64,000 nt of DNA from Alteromonas pelagimontana (lineage in GTDB: Bacteria; Pseudomonadota; Gammaproteobacteria; Enterobacterales; Alteromonadaceae), in assembly GCF_002499975.2 (NCBI RefSeq), contig NZ_CP052766.1, positions 186,001 through 250,000 of the forward strand, read 5' to 3'. This document shows positions 29,230-38,533 of this stretch, one piece after another. A program made the position numbers and the translations under genes. Numbering within the stretch: the first letter of the stretch is position 1; each line of letters opens with the position of its first letter. The notes under the pieces were generated by a model that did no database searches, was not told the DNA's origin, and worked only from the letters and a program-made list of their open reading frames with translations.

Positions 29230-32200
29230 TCAAAAAGCTTCCAGGTGATTCAGAATACGTTTTGCCGATACCGGATACGCGGTCCCAAGTTGTTGAGCAA
29301 AAAGCGAAACCCGCAGTTCCTCAATCATCCAGCGGGTATCCAACAGCTCTTGAGGAGCTTTCCCCTCCGGGTACTTTTTCACGGTTTTCTCGTATTCAGC
29401 AATAACTTTTTCCAAAGAAAGCTGTTGGAGGCGATCTTTGTTGGGATCGATCGGCAATTTTTCCAAACGTTTTGCCAGCGCTTTAATATAGCGATTCCAA
29501 TCATCCAGCTTATCGTAACCAATTTCTGATACGAAGCCGGGGTAGACCAGTGACTGTAAATGCTGTTTGATATCACCCAGAGCACTCACCATGGTTAAAG
29601 GCACGTTACCCTTCATTTGCTTCTGGCATTGATGAGCCAACGTTAAGCCGCTTTCGACTTGTCTGGCAATATTAAGAACCGTGTCATTTATGTCGGCGCG
29701 CACAACATCTACACAACGTTTAAACGTGGCCTCATCCCGAATGTCGGTGTTGTGCTCTCTTTTAAATTTTGCAGCCAGCGCATCAATGCCTGCCAGTATG
29801 CAATCATCAACTAAGGGTTTTATTTGGCCAAAAGGATTAAAATATAATCCCAGTTTCGCTTTGTTCGGGAGCTTCGACTGTAAATAGTTTAGCGGCGATG
29901 GCATGGCGTTTTTAATCAAAATATTCACGCCGTGACGGTGCAGGCGCGCGGCTTTGTCTGCATCTTCAACCAGTTCAATGTCAACCGTGTTCCCTTTGCT
30001 TACCAGCGCCGGGAAAGCCTGAATTTCAAAGCCGCCCATCTTCTGCACGAATGTGTCAGGCAACTGCTCGAAATCCCAGTTTTCAATATTTTTACGTTCC
30101 AGTTCCGGCGTGGCCGCTTCTTCAAATGTGCTTTGAACCTGCCCCTGACACTCACGTTTTAATGCGTGTAAATCATCTCCACGGGCAATAGTGTCTTTTT
30201 TATCATTGACGACCGCGAAGTGCATGATCAGATGCGTATCCAGTTGCGACAAATTCCACTCTTCGGCGTCTACGGTAACACCAGTCATTTTGCGCAGCTT
30301 ATTACTCACCGCGTCCAGTAAACTTATTGGTCGATTATTTTTATCGTAAGGAGCAATATCTGCCAACACTGCATCAGCGAAGTTTGGCGCGGGCACAAAA
30401 TTGCGACGCAGACGCTTAGGAAGGCTTTTGATCAGCGCTACAATACGTTCATGACGCAGGCCCGGCACTTGCCAATCGAACCCGACATCCTCAACCTGGT
30501 TGAGTAATGGCAACGGAATATTTACGGTGACACCATCATCAGGCGCATTCGGTAAAAAATGATAGGTTAGCGGCAACGTAATATTGCCTTGCTTCCACTT
30601 GTCGGGAAATGCATTTTCTACTGCTGTTGGCTGCTGCCGATACACATCTTCTTCTGTAAACTGCAACGTTGCCGGATCAGATTGTCGCTTAAACCACTTT
30701 CTAAATGCCGCCTCGCTATTAACATCAACGGGAATTTTTTCAGCATAAAAATCAACCAGCGTCTGCTCTTCCACCACTAAATCTCGCCGGCGCGTTTTCT
30801 TTTCCAAATCATCCGCTTGCTCCAGCAATGCCTGATTGTTCAACAGAAAATCAAATTGCATTCGCGTATCGCCATTGACCAGGGCTTCACGGATAAATAA
30901 ATCGTGGCAGGTCGCTGGATCAATTTTGCTATATGTCACCGCCCGCTTTGCCACAATAGGAAGACCGAACAGCGTGACCTTTTCAAAGGCCACCACAGCG
31001 CCGCGCTTCTTCGACCAGTGAGGTTCAGAGTAGCTGGACTGGCTGACATGTTTTGCCAGCGCTTCTACCCATACAGGATCAATCTTCGCATTCATACGAG
31101 CAAACAATTTGGAGGTTTCCACCAACTCAGCCGACATCACCCACTTCGGCTGCTTTTTTGCCAATCCAGAGCCGGGAAAGATCATAAAGCGAGAATTTCT
31201 GGCACCAAGGTACTCCCGATCCTTGTCTTTAAAACCGATATGAGAAAGTAAGCCAGAGCAGATTGCCTGATGAACAGCCTGATAATCCGCTTCCTGCTTG
31301 CTGACTCCCATCCCAAGTTCTGCCACTGATTTACGCAGCTGACTGACGATATCCTGCCATTCTCGCATTCGAAGATAGTTAACGAACTGCGATTTGCACC
31401 ATTTACGCAACTGGTTATTGGTAAGTGCAGCCTGTTGCTCCCTAAACCCTTTCCATAAATTCAACAGACTTATGAAGTCCGACTCGTTGTCTTTAAACTC
31501 GTTGTGTTTTTCATCCGCTTGCTGACGCTTATCCTGCGGGCGTTCTCTAGGGTCCTGAATAGACAAACCTGCTGCTATTACCATCACTTCCATTAACGCA
31601 TTGGTAGAGTCTGCCTCAACCACCATGCGGGCATACCGGGGATCGATAGGTAGTTTGGCAATTTGACGGCCCATCTGCGTTAACCAGGGTTGACCGTTTT
31701 TTCGCTCGATAGCCTGAATTTCTTCAAGCAAACGAAAACCGTCATTAATATTGCGGCTATCAGGTGGCTGTACAAAAGGAAAAGCACCGATATCACCCAG
31801 GCCCAACGCCAACATTTGAAGAATGACCGAGGCCAGATTGGTACGCACAATTTCCGGGTCAGTGAATTCAGGACGGCCTAAATAGTCATCTTCACTATAA
31901 AGCCGAATGCAGATCCCTTCAGAAACCCGGCCGCAGCGCCCTGCCCGTTGATTGGCCGATGCCTGGGAAATCGCTTCTATAGGTAAGCGTTGAACTTTGC
32001 TGCGCGCACTGTAGCGGGAAATACGAGCCGTCCCGGGATCAATTACATATTTAATGCCCGGCACCGTCAGTGATGTTTCCGCTACGTTAGTGGCCAGGAC
32101 AATACGCTGCCCGGAATGGGACTGAAAAATACGATTTTGCTCAGCGGCAGAAAGCCGCGCGTAAAGCGGAACAATTTCGGTGTGACGGTACTTTTGCTTT

Positions 32201-33135
32201 TCCAGCGCATCCTGAGTATCGCGAATTTCTCTTTCGCCGCTTAAAAATATCAGAATATCACCGGGCGCTTCCCTTTTTAATTCATCCACAGCCGCCACAA
32301 TGGCGTCGGTCTGGTCAGTATCGTCTGAAGATTCTTCTGGACCGCGGTACCGTACCTCCACCGGAAAGGTTCTGCCACTTACCTCAACTATTGGCGCATT
32401 ATTGAAATGTGCAGAAAAACGCTCAGGGTCAATAGTGGCCGACGTAATGATAAGCTTGAGTTCCGGCCGTTTGTGCAGTAACTGCTTGAGATAGCCCAAA
32501 AGAAAGTCGATATTTAAACTACGTTCATGCGCTTCATCAATAATGATGGTGTCGTATTGATTCAAAAAGCGGTCCTGTTGCATTTCCGCCAGCAACATCC
32601 CATCAGTCATCAGTTTAACGTAAGTGTTTTCACTAACCTGATCAGAAAAGCGAATTTTGAAACCGACTTTATCCCCTAGTGGCGTTTTTAATTCTTCAGC
32701 AATACGATTAGCAACGCTTCGCGCTGCCAATCGACGGGGTTGCGTATGAGCAATAAGGCCACTGACACCCCGCCCTAATTCCAGACAAATTTTAGGTAAC
32801 TGGGTCGTTTTACCCGACCCCGTTTCCCCAGCCACAATGACAACCTGATGATTGGCGATAGCAGCTTTAATATCTTCCTTTTTCTCACTTACCGGTAGCG
32901 GCGGATATTCAACCGCAGGCAAGTTTTGCAGCCTTAATGCGCATCGATTGGCCGAAGTCTCAATATCGGCGGTAACGGCAGCGATCTTCTTTTGTACATG
33001 CTTATCGTTTTTCTTAATATCGTTGCTGACGTTCTGAAGCCGTCGCTTTAGGCGAAATCTGTCCGCCAGCATGCAGGTTTCCAAGCTAGCGAAAAGCGAT
33101 GTAAGAGAGGATGTTGAGGAAGCGGGTTGCTGCAA
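29230..33135 (-). CDS. hrpA: ATP-dependent RNA helicase HrpA
   Basis: DEAH-box helicase of 1301 residues, the E. coli HrpA length, implicated in ribosome rescue and mRNA handling. Walker A is GETGSGKTTQLPK near residue 100, motif II DEAH in IIIDEAHERSLN, motif III SATID, motif V TNVAETSLTVPG, motif VI QRAGRCGR. The winged-helix and ratchet region and the HA2/OB domains follow, and the long C-terminal DUF3418 part (about 700-1301) is complete, ending SAKRILNHLEAF. Single gene. Confidence 0.96.
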   Translation of the reverse strand: MQQPASSTSSLTSLFASLETCMLADRFRLKRRLQNVSNDIKKNDKHVQKKIAAVTADIETSANRCALRLQNLPAVEYPPLPVSEKKEDIKAAIANHQVVIVAGETGSGKTTQLPKICLELGRGVSGLIAHTQPRRLAARSVANRIAEELKTPLGDKVGFKIRFSDQVSENTYVKLMTDGMLLAEMQQDRFLNQYDTIIIDEAHERSLNIDFLLGYLKQLLHKRPELKLIITSATIDPERFSAHFNNAPIVEVSGRTFPVEVRYRGPEESSDDTDQTDAIVAAVDELKREAPGDILIFLSGEREIRDTQDALEKQKYRHTEIVPLYARLSAAEQNRIFQSHSGQRIVLATNVAETSLTVPGIKYVIDPGTARISRYSARSKVQRLPIEAISQASANQRAGRCGRVSEGICIRLYSEDDYLGRPEFTDPEIVRTNLASVILQMLALGLGDIGAFPFVQPPDSRNINDGFRLLEEIQAIERKNGQPWLTQMGRQIAKLPIDPRYARMVVEADSTNALMEVMVIAAGLSIQDPRERPQDKRQQADEKHNEFKDNESDFISLLNLWKGFREQQAALTNNQLRKWCKSQFVNYLRMREWQDIVSQLRKSVAELGMGVSKQEADYQAVHQAICSGLLSHIGFKDKDREYLGARNSRFMIFPGSGLAKKQPKWVMSAELVETSKLFARMNAKIDPVWVEALAKHVSQSSYSEPHWSKKRGAVVAFEKVTLFGLPIVAKRAVTYSKIDPATCHDLFIREALVNGDTRMQFDFLLNNQALLEQADDLEKKTRRRDLVVEEQTLVDFYAEKIPVDVNSEAAFRKWFKRQSDPATLQFTEEDVYRQQPTAVENAFPDKWKQGNITLPLTYHFLPNAPDDGVTVNIPLPLLNQVEDVGFDWQVPGLRHERIVALIKSLPKRLRRNFVPAPNFADAVLADIAPYDKNNRPISLLDAVSNKLRKMTGVTVDAEEWNLSQLDTHLIMHFAVVNDKKDTIARGDDLHALKRECQGQVQSTFEEAATPELERKNIENWDFEQLPDTFVQKMGGFEIQAFPALVSKGNTVDIELVEDADKAARLHRHGVNILIKNAMPSPLNYLQSKLPNKAKLGLYFNPFGQIKPLVDDCILAGIDALAAKFKREHNTDIRDEATFKRCVDVVRADINDTVLNIARQVESGLTLAHQCQKQMKGNVPLTMVSALGDIKQHLQSLVYPGFVSEIGYDKLDDWNRYIKALAKRLEKLPIDPNKDRLQQLSLEKVIAEYEKTVKKYPEGKAPQELLDTRWMIEELRVSLFAQQLGTAYPVSAKRILNHLEAF

Positions 33136-33536
33136 AATACTGTCCTTTTACTTTCAGAGGCGGCCTGCGACAGTAGACCAAAAAGATATATCCGCGAAAG
33201 CGAAATAATCAGAATTAGGGAAAATACTCCCTACGGGTTAAGCCGCGCCGCTCAATAACTCAATTGATTTAAAATCATATTGTGTATTTAAACGGCATGT
33301 CTCATCCCGAATTGGGTTAAATAAGGTCTTCTGGCGTCATCTCAAGTCTGTCGACCCCAATATTTTCCCATATTATCAGCGGATAATCTGCACTATTACA
33401 GCGTTGTTTAGCGACGTTTTGTGGTTAGCGGTAGAAGGAGTGTAGTAACCGCAGTGAAGGCTTGGGAAAAGCAGTAAATATTAGCTGTGGCGGAAGCCTG
33501 CAAGGAATTCATAATTTTAAGTCTTTTCCCGGTTGG
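33136..33536. other. Gene-free region between hrpA and the AraC gene
   Basis: 401 bp with no convincing gene. It should contain the hrpA promoter on its left and the 3' end of the AraC transcript on its right. A run of partial inverted repeats (for example AACTCAATTGATT near 33262) is not strong enough to call. Short frames here show no ribosome site or similarity. Confidence 0.4.
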
Positions 33537-34574
33537 TCAAGGATTCCTCAACTCGCTGGGTGTAAATCCGGTCCATCGTTTTACTGCACGGCGAAAGTTT
33601 GTGAGGTCCGAAATGGCCATTTTCAGCGCGCTTTGTTCGTTACTTAGCTTTTGTACCGACAGCAAATAAATGGCTTGCTCACGCTTGCTGGCGTCCACCA
33701 GTTGGCGAAAAGTTACTTCATATTCACGCAGTCGCCGCTTCACCGTTGCTGGACTCAGTGAAAGCCTGCGGGCGACATCATCTAAACTTATAGCAGGATA
33801 TTTTTTGACTAAAAAGCGGACACTGTCTGGCAGAGTCATTCCCCCTGAGCGCTGTTCCCGATACTTCGCGAGTAACGTTCGGCGCATGTGAGGTTGCACC
33901 GATTTAAACGGGCTATAAGCAGCAACTTTATCCAGTCGCACTACCAGCATAGGTTGGTCAAAACTCAATCGATAGCCTAAATGCGTTTCGAATTCCTGAA
34001 TGTAACGCGGTCGGGAGAAGGGAAAATCAAAGTGAAAAGGCAGTCGCTGTCCGTGCCAATGTTTGCTCATGGCCACCAGTGCGGCGCAGAACATTTCCAC
34101 TGCAAAGCGCCAATGCTTTGAGGCGCCCATACTGTCTTGCAGCACAAAATAATACTGCGTAGCGCTTTCATATCGTGTTGCTGAGATAAACGGGCTTAGG
34201 GACCAGCGATAAATACCTGCCAATCGCAGCACATCCATAAGATGCCTGCATGTGCTGATACCCACAAAAAGCCCTTGGTAATGGCTACTGGCAAGACTGC
34301 TTCCGGCCTGGAAGGCGCAATCGTGGCCGGTTGTCATGTTCTGTGCATTTATCATTAACCGGGACAGTTGGGTGGGGCTTATTCCTGCATGTTCTGAAAT
34401 ATCTTCTAAAAACAGTCCCGTTCCCCGCAGCAGCTTTTCCAAATGTGCACCGCGGGCGCGCGCAACATCAATAATCGCTTTAACAATAGGCGTAGCCGGA
34501 ACGACCTTATCAGTGGCGTTAATAATCGTCGGCGAAGCTATCGCTTTACGCAACATCCCGCTGCGCTTCATCAA
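33537..34574 (-). CDS. AraC-family transcriptional regulator (OruR/ArgR-type N-terminal domain)
   Basis: 345-residue regulator with an N-terminal arabinose-binding-like domain of the OruR/VirS type (about 25-220; TPIVKAIIDVARARG.HLEKLLRGTG) and a C-terminal HTH pair (about 255-340; ISLDDVARRLSLSPATVKRRLRE, then the GFTPSELR end). Its first 29 bp lie inside the end of the GGDEF gene, so both are one unit, divergent from the TonB-receptor gene. Control of the receptor/phytase genes is plausible from position only. Confidence 0.86.
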   Translation of the reverse strand: MMKRSGMLRKAIASPTIINATDKVVPATPIVKAIIDVARARGAHLEKLLRGTGLFLEDISEHAGISPTQLSRLMINAQNMTTGHDCAFQAGSSLASSHYQGLFVGISTCRHLMDVLRLAGIYRWSLSPFISATRYESATQYYFVLQDSMGASKHWRFAVEMFCAALVAMSKHWHGQRLPFHFDFPFSRPRYIQEFETHLGYRLSFDQPMLVVRLDKVAAYSPFKSVQPHMRRTLLAKYREQRSGGMTLPDSVRFLVKKYPAISLDDVARRLSLSPATVKRRLREYEVTFRQLVDASKREQAIYLLSVQKLSNEQSALKMAISDLTNFRRAVKRWTGFTPSELRNP

Positions 34575-35439
34575 GTTGACGATTCAACCGTTGTAGTAAT
34601 GAATCCAGACAGGTGTCTGCGGATAACAGTGCAGTTACGCTGCGAGCGCTTTGAAAGATTGCCGTGGTCTGCCTGCCGGTACGAAATGCAATGTGATGAA
34701 TAGACAGCCGAAGCTGAAAGCACAGCTCGTTGGCCTCCGGTAAGGATATTTGCGGAAGCAACAGAACAAAGCGATCGCCTGCATAACGACACACTAAATC
34801 AACCGCTCGAACGTGCATAATTAAAAGCTGGGCGATCTCCCGCAGGAACCTGTCACCTTCATGATGGCCGTAGCGCTGATTAAACTGCGAGAAGTGGTTG
34901 ATATCGACAACCGCGACGAACGCATCAATACCGGATACCTGGCAGCTTTTGGCTTGCTCGCGCCAGTATTCGGCGCGATAAAGCTGAGTAATGGGATCGA
35001 TAAGATCGTGCTGACGAACCGACATTTCCCGCCGCTGCAACTGACGACCCAACGCAAGTTGCTCCTGATGCCACAGATACAGCGCGACCGACATTACCAC
35101 CATACCGAACGCCGCAGGAATGGATTCGACCATGCCTAACCAGTCTGCGGAAATTGGATATTGATAAAACTCATCCAGTAAATCCAGTGTCGCGGAAAAC
35201 AAAAAGCAGTTAAGGCCAATCAACATCAACGTGGTCACCCTGCCCGGCGGCCGACTGGCGAGTAAGGCTGTAATCCAAAGTAAAGAAAATACCGCCACGC
35301 TTCCCTCGCCCGTCACGTCGAGCCAGGAAATAATAGCTGTGGGTTTTGCCTCGCCCTGAAGCAAGCTCAGCCCCACTGCAACAGCGAGTGAACCAAGGCT
35401 AAGCCATATAAGTCTTGATACGCGGTAAGCTAAAAACAT
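34546..35439 (-). CDS. Membrane GGDEF-domain protein with degenerate active site
   Basis: 297 residues: five or so membrane helices in the first 125 residues, a short linker, then a GGDEF domain (about 145-297). Upstream GGDEF-family landmarks are there (DPITQLYRAEYW; VVDINHFSQFNQRYGHHEGDRFL), but the signature that should read GGDEF is AGDRF at residues 220-224, with the catalytic Glu replaced by Arg and the first Gly by Ala. The protein is therefore probably not an active diguanylate cyclase; it may bind GTP or act as a partner. It is coupled to the downstream AraC gene. Confidence 0.83.
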   Translation of the reverse strand: MFLAYRVSRLIWLSLGSLAVAVGLSLLQGEAKPTAIISWLDVTGEGSVAVFSLLWITALLASRPPGRVTTLMLIGLNCFLFSATLDLLDEFYQYPISADWLGMVESIPAAFGMVVMSVALYLWHQEQLALGRQLQRREMSVRQHDLIDPITQLYRAEYWREQAKSCQVSGIDAFVAVVDINHFSQFNQRYGHHEGDRFLREIAQLLIMHVRAVDLVCRYAGDRFVLLLPQISLPEANELCFQLRLSIHHIAFRTGRQTTAIFQSARSVTALLSADTCLDSLLQRLNRQLDEAQRDVA

Positions 35440-35747
35440 AATTCTACTTTTATGACCATCTATAACGCAGAGCCCATTAATTTTGACAGGGTCATTTTGG
35501 CTCAGGATTATGACAGAAACGTGATCCTCTTTATGTAAATGTAGAAAACCGTAACAAAAACTTCTTTGGATTCAAGGTACTGTTGAAGGGTTAAATTAGC
35601 TCAGCATTCTTCAATGGCGAGACAAACCTTTAATAAACAACGCTTTATGACTATCAATGTCATTTTTTAGTCACCGTATTGTCACAAAAGCGCTTTAGCT
35701 TCGGCCCCAGCTATTTCTCATCGCACAAACTTCAACTAGGAATGCCA
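35440..35747. other. Divergent control region of GGDEF-AraC and TonB receptor-phytase
   Basis: 308 bp. It holds a candidate promoter for the receptor gene and, overlapping it, CTGTCATAA-type sequence on the minus strand (around 35499-35516), a partial match to a PhoB box. A second CTGTCA lies 26 bp further. This would fit phosphate control of a phytate locus but is only suggestive. Confidence 0.4.
35483..35511 (+). promoter_or_regulatory. Candidate promoter of the receptor-phytase genes
   Basis: Perfect TTGACA (35483-35488), 17-bp spacer, GATTAT (35506-35511, four of six). Predicted leader about 230 nt. The -10 is imperfect, as would suit an activated promoter. Confidence 0.4.
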
Positions 35748-38453
35748 ATGAAATACCGATTAACGCCGCTGGCGAAAGCCACCTTACTCGCCTGTAGTCT
35801 TACGTTAGTTACACCTGTATCAGCAGCCGATAACGGTATGATTGTCGGCCAACTGTCCAATGCAGATAACAGCCGGGTTTTTGCGGGCGCACGAGTTACA
35901 ATCAAAGAACTGAACCTGTCCACAGAATCCCGTCGGGATGGCTCATTTCATTTTGCCGCCCTGCCGGCTGGTAACTATACGCTGCAAGCCAGTTATCTCG
36001 GCGCCCAACCATTCACGCAGGTTGTAACGGTTGAAGAGGGAGAAATTAACACCCTTACGATTACCTTAAGTAGTGGCAACAACGCCATTGCCGATATATT
36101 GGTGCGGGGGCAACGCAGTGGGCAGGCTAGCGCCATCAATCAGCAGCGGGTAGCTGATAACATTTCTTCGGTGGTGTCTGCCGATGCCATCGGCCAGTTT
36201 CCCGATCAAAATGCAGCGGAATCGTTACAGCGACTTCCTGGTCTCTCTATCGAACGGGATCAGGGCGAAGGCCGCTTTGTGGGAATTCGCGGCATTGATC
36301 CTAACCTTAACAACGTCACCATAAACGGCCTTAACATTCCTTCACCGGAGTCCGGCGTTCGCTCAGTCGCCTTGGACGTAATTCCTTCCGAGCTTATCCA
36401 GACCCTGGAAGTTTCAAAGTCGGTTACATCGGATATGGATGCCGATGCTATTGGGGGAACCATCGCGGTAAAAAGTGTCAGCGCCTTTGATCACAAAGAA
36501 GACACAGCCAGTCTTACCATTCAAGGCAGCCAAAATACGCTTCGCGATAAAACCAGCCCAAAGTTATCTGGCAGTATGACGCATAAATTCAGCCAGCAGG
36601 TAGGTATTGCGGCGGCGCTCTCCTGGTTTGATCGCGAGTTTGGTTCCGATAATATTGAGAGTAATGGCGATGATGAGCTGGAGCAAAGGTTTTATACAAT
36701 TAATCGCGAACGGCTTGGCGGTGCAGTAAACCTGGATTATCGTCCAGATTTCAACAACCAATATTTTATTCGCACCCTTTACAGTGAATTTTCTGATGAT
36801 GAATACCGCCAAGGGAACATCTTTACCTTCGATGAAGAAGATTCGGAAATTGCTCGTGAAAGCAAAGATCGATACGAAACCCAGTCTATTTTTACTGTCA
36901 CTGCGGGGGGCGAACATCAGTTAGATGTTTGGGATCTGGCCTGGCAGCTGGGGTACGCAAAATCTGACGAGGATGAACCCGATGCCCTGTATTACACGTT
37001 CATCACCGAGAATGCGAGCATTGACGCTGATCTGGCGACTTCCATCCCGCAGGTTGTGCAAAACAACGATGCCATGGATCTGTCTACGTACGATTTAGAC
37101 GAAATCAGCTTTGAAGATAATTACACTAAAGACGTTGAAACCAGCGTTAAGATTGATATTAAACGTGCCGTAGACTACGGCCGTTACAAAGGTGAGATTA
37201 AGTTTGGAACCAAGTACCGCAGCCGTGAGAAAGACCGGAATAGCCAAATTTTTATTTATGACGGCGATGTTGCGGGAATCGATTCAGCCACCTTTGGCAC
37301 CAGCGCACCTGACTGGGGCCTGGGCGAGTTCGGGCCCGGTCTGAACCGCCAATTGTTACGCGAAAACTTCAACGAAAGCCGCAGTGAGCTTGAACTGGTT
37401 GCATTGGATTCAGAACTGGAATCTAAAGGTGCTTCTTACGTTAATGAAGAAGACATTTTTGCCGCCTATGCGATGACCAGCGTCGACATCGGTAAATTAC
37501 ACATTGTGGCAGGCTTACGGTACGAAATAACGGATTTTAGTACCCGTGGAATGCGTGTAGAACTGGTGGCAGACGAGCAAGCTGATATAGAACAAGTTGT
37601 GAACACGCCATGGGAAAGCGCGCGGGATTACGATTATCTGTTACCGAGTGTGAATCTGCGCTATTCAATTAGCGAAGACGTTATTATTCGCGCCGCCTTT
37701 ACACAAACCCTTTCCCGCCCCAGCTTCGAAGATGTTGCGGCCTACCAGATTATTGAAACCACCACGCAGGAAGAAGAAGGCGGATTTGTTACCGAGCGGG
37801 AAGCGACTGTGGGTAACCCGCTGCTTAATCCCTACGAAGCGGATAATTTCGACCTTTCGGTGGAATATTATCCTGGGGATATCGGAGTGCTTTCAGCAGG
37901 ACTGTTCTACAAAAAAATCGATAATTTCATTGTTTATGCTGACGTTGCCGGTAGTGAAGAATGGGTGGGCTACGATGAGGTTGTTCAGGCCATTAATGGT
38001 AGCTCAGCAGACTTAAGCGGCATCGAGCTTTCCTGGGTCAAAGCCTTCAACAACGGTTTTTTAGTTTCGGCTAACAGTACGTTTTCAACGTCTGATGCCA
38101 CCACCCTGTTTGACGGTGAAGAGATAGACATGAGTTTGCCGAATCAATCGGATCGCGTTGGCAACCTCACCGTGGGATATGAAGCTAACGATTGGAGTCT
38201 GCGCCTGACCATGTCATATAAAAGCGAAAATCTGGAAGAGCTGGATGGTGACATGATCCGCATCGAAGACGACCACCAGCAAGTTGATTTTATGGCGAAA
38301 TACTTTATCAACGAGGATATGCAGATTTACTTTAACGCCATTAACTTAAACGACGAGCCATTTTACCATTACTTCGACCAGCGCGATCGCAACGCGCAGT
38401 ATGAAGAATATGGCAGAACGTTTCAGTTAGGTTTTACCTGGCAAATCCGCTAA
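35748..38453 (+). CDS. TonB-dependent outer-membrane receptor, probably for phytate or its products
   Basis: Outer-membrane importer of 901 residues. Start at 35748 is used because AGG lies 7 bp upstream and it begins a good signal peptide (MKYRLTPLAKATLLACSLTL, cleavage near VSAAD). Residues 30-110 form a carboxypeptidase-regulatory-like beta domain; the TonB-plug covers about 120-270 (AESLQRLPGLSIERDQGEGRF... type, with VRGQRSG as probable TonB-contact region), followed by a 22-strand barrel. The pattern fits the TIGR01782 subgroup. The next gene is a phytase, a pairing reported for phytate-using Alteromonadales such as Shewanella, so the ligand is inferred from that. Confidence 0.9.
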   Translation: MKYRLTPLAKATLLACSLTLVTPVSAADNGMIVGQLSNADNSRVFAGARVTIKELNLSTESRRDGSFHFAALPAGNYTLQASYLGAQPFTQVVTVEEGEINTLTITLSSGNNAIADILVRGQRSGQASAINQQRVADNISSVVSADAIGQFPDQNAAESLQRLPGLSIERDQGEGRFVGIRGIDPNLNNVTINGLNIPSPESGVRSVALDVIPSELIQTLEVSKSVTSDMDADAIGGTIAVKSVSAFDHKEDTASLTIQGSQNTLRDKTSPKLSGSMTHKFSQQVGIAAALSWFDREFGSDNIESNGDDELEQRFYTINRERLGGAVNLDYRPDFNNQYFIRTLYSEFSDDEYRQGNIFTFDEEDSEIARESKDRYETQSIFTVTAGGEHQLDVWDLAWQLGYAKSDEDEPDALYYTFITENASIDADLATSIPQVVQNNDAMDLSTYDLDEISFEDNYTKDVETSVKIDIKRAVDYGRYKGEIKFGTKYRSREKDRNSQIFIYDGDVAGIDSATFGTSAPDWGLGEFGPGLNRQLLRENFNESRSELELVALDSELESKGASYVNEEDIFAAYAMTSVDIGKLHIVAGLRYEITDFSTRGMRVELVADEQADIEQVVNTPWESARDYDYLLPSVNLRYSISEDVIIRAAFTQTLSRPSFEDVAAYQIIETTTQEEEGGFVTEREATVGNPLLNPYEADNFDLSVEYYPGDIGVLSAGLFYKKIDNFIVYADVAGSEEWVGYDEVVQAINGSSADLSGIELSWVKAFNNGFLVSANSTFSTSDATTLFDGEEIDMSLPNQSDRVGNLTVGYEANDWSLRLTMSYKSENLEELDGDMIRIEDDHQQVDFMAKYFINEDMQIYFNAINLNDEPFYHYFDQRDRNAQYEEYGRTFQLGFTWQIR

Positions 38454-38496
38454 TCGCTTTAATTCCCGAACGCTTTGGCCAATTTAGATTAACCGA

Positions 38497-38520
38497 CTGC
38501 GGTACCTATCCGTACCGCAG
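38497..38520 (+). promoter_or_regulatory. Intercistronic hairpin just before the phytase ribosome site
   Basis: Perfect 9-bp stem CTGCGGTAC/GTACCGCAG with a 6-base loop, 43 bp after the receptor stop. It ends one base before the AAAGGA ribosome site of the phytase gene and has no T-run, so it looks like an mRNA-processing or expression-tuning element and not a terminator. Confidence 0.6.
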
Positions 38521-38533
38521 CAAAGGATGATAC

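Noticed and set aside
33462..33647. Small frames near the AraC 3' end
   Set aside because: Antisense to the well-supported AraC gene or without ribosome site.
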